This document shows, one piece after another, positions 62,883-64,000 of a stretch of DNA of 64,000 bases. Location of the stretch: positions 1,934,001 through 1,998,000 of the forward strand of contig JADANN010000174.1 of the NCBI GenBank assembly GCA_018806985.1. Direction: 5' to 3'. Position 1 is the stretch's first letter. Each line of letters opens with the position of its first letter. This DNA is from Angiostrongylus vasorum. Its lineage: Eukaryota; Nematoda; Chromadorea; Rhabditida; Metastrongylidae. The translations under genes were made by a program, and so were the position numbers. The notes below the pieces were generated by a model. That model searched no databases, was not told the origin of the DNA, and saw only the letters and a program-made list of their open reading frames with translations.

Positions 62883-63168
62883 TACAGAGTGTCGCGTGTG
62901 GCAAAGTGGTCGGAAGCGCCCTGCGACACACGCATGCGATCGATCTCCGCGTCCCTGGCTCACCGAGCCCTCCGTCCTTCCGGGGGTCGGAAACTTGGTA
63001 CCAGATTTGCCTGGGAGGATGGCAGCACTGGCTCGATACATCGGTAGGCCACCGCGAGTCGTTATGAAGGCCAGATATGCATTCAATTACTTCCAACGAT
63101 GCTTCATGAAGTCGGATGCATGGCGCATCCCTCAGGGATTGATCAACGCGAAGAGCTTTATCGTTTAT
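62883..63168 (+). mobile_element. tRNA-derived SINE, family 1, near full length
   Basis: Head tgtcgcgtgtggcaaagtgg, body gatacatcggtaggccaccg and tail ggattgatcaacgcgaagag are present. It ends about 180 bp before the cct-2 start and so lies in its likely promoter region. Confidence 0.85.
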
Positions 63169-63330
63169 TTCAATGTATACTGAGTATTTCAGCATGATCT
63201 CCAAGCAGATATTCTGTCTTCTACTTCGGTTTCTTTGTTTCTAGCCATATAATTCTGTTGTGGTTTACATCCATTTTGAAAAGTATAATGGGAAGTAAAA
63301 CTTTGTTTTTCTTTAATATTTTAACCTCTG

Positions 63331-63344
63331 TTTCCAGAGGCAAT
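63331..63344 (+). promoter_or_regulatory. Probable spliced-leader acceptor of cct-2
   Basis: A tttccag acceptor ends at 63337, seven bases before the ATG at 63345, with no need for an upstream coding exon. Trans-splicing is an inference from this spacing. Confidence 0.4.
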
Positions 63345-64000
63345 ATGCTGCCTGTGCAAATTCTGAAGGAGAACGCACAGGAAGAGCGTGGTGCTACGGC
63401 TCGTATGAGCTCTTTCGTCGGTGCCATCGCTATCGGGGACCTTGTGAAGTCCACCCTAGGGCCCAAAGGAATGGTTGGTTTCACACGTCCACATTGTGTT
63501 CGTTTTCTCAAGCGTCATACTAATTTCCAGGACAAAATCCTCATCAGTGGTAGCGGAGAGCACCAGGGAATTAAGGTTACTAACGATGGTGCTACAATCT
63601 TGAAGTCCATCGGCGTTGATAATCCTGCTGCAAAGGTTCTCGTTGGTTCGTTTCATTTTCCTTGTCGTAGTTTCCACTTTGTTCTAGATATAACCCTTGT
63701 TCGGTCAATAAGAAAAATGTCTTTTTGATGCGAAAAGCTGAGTGGCTCATCTGGTTTTTGTAGATATGTCCATGACGCAAGACAGTGAAGTTGGTGATGG
63801 GACAACTTCTGTTACCGTACTGGCTGCTGAATTGCTTAAAGAGGTTCGCAATAATATATAGTCCTCTAATTAAAATGTGGGTGAGCTCGTAATGGAATTG
63901 AGTTAGGAATCTGGTCAAATTTCGTAGTTATTTTAAAATTATCGGTGTGCATCCTGTCGATCACCGAGTGTATAGGCCGAGAAACTCATCGATCAGCGCA
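63345..64000 (+). CDS. cct-2: T-complex chaperonin subunit beta (CCT2), 5' part
   Basis: This is a subunit of the cytosolic TRiC/CCT chaperonin that folds actin, tubulin and other proteins. Four exons are visible: 63345-63473, 63531-63645, 63764-63843 and 63976 to the window end, all in phase. The start [16 protein letters not shown] matches the family N-terminus. The group II chaperonin nucleotide motifs follow: [40 protein letters not shown] and the catalytic-type motif [15 protein letters not shown]. The reading runs off the window at AEKLIDQR, roughly residue 116 of an expected ~530. No defect is seen in this part. Confidence 0.95.

Larger units (their letters stand above)
59294..63344. 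other. Intergenic region between PLC gamma and cct-2
   Basis: No gene was recognised. It carries six mobile-element copies, listed separately. The first 1.1 kb (59294-60430) and about 61470-61930 contain nothing assignable. Confidence 0.5.

Overview
The window is eukaryotic and fits a parasitic nematode of the strongylid (clade V) type; that placement is inference. The recognisable genes are metazoan. Introns are short and AT-rich with GTAAG/GTGAG donors and TTTCAG-like acceptors. Two start codons lie a few bases after such an acceptor, as in spliced-leader genes. Intergenic DNA and long introns are full of short interspersed repeats. All gene models were built by eye from reading frames, splice sites and phase.

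Layout. 1-7.1 kb: repeats and a decayed BEL/Pao retrotransposon on the minus strand. 7.17-11.86 kb (+): a MYST histone acetyltransferase of the KAT6 (MOZ/MORF) type, with a double PHD finger and a full catalytic domain. 13.24-18.22 kb (+): an FBXW9-like F-box/WD40 protein, whose third intron piece holds a truncated RTE LINE nested in another repeat. 21.77-23.78 kb (-): the 5' exons of an unrecognised secreted protein. 23.8-37.3 kb: gene-poor, with SINEs, MITE-like hairpins and one exon that may encode a small cysteine-rich secreted peptide. 37.3-59.3 kb (+): phospholipase C gamma (plc-3 type), 29 exons, with PH, EF-hand, X, split PH, two SH2, SH3, Y and C2 domains and a serine-rich, basic tail. 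63.34 kb to the end (+): the 5' four exons of cct-2 (TCP-1 beta).

The confident genes are unrelated housekeeping or signalling genes: chromatin acetylation, ubiquitin ligase targeting, receptor-linked PIP2 hydrolysis and protein folding. No operon is evident.

The most interesting material is the repeat biology. There is a tRNA-derived SINE family with about 14 copies, a second tRNA-derived family, and a roughly 400-bp family whose 3' tail matches the 3' end of the local RTE element, suggesting mobilisation in trans. Inside a PLC intron sit two head-to-head ribosomal protein L15 pseudogenes forming an approximately 880-bp palindrome, with a third fragment nearby. The PLC gamma model also carries three local defects: one non-AG acceptor and two one-base frame problems. 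These are either assembly errors or signs of gene decay.
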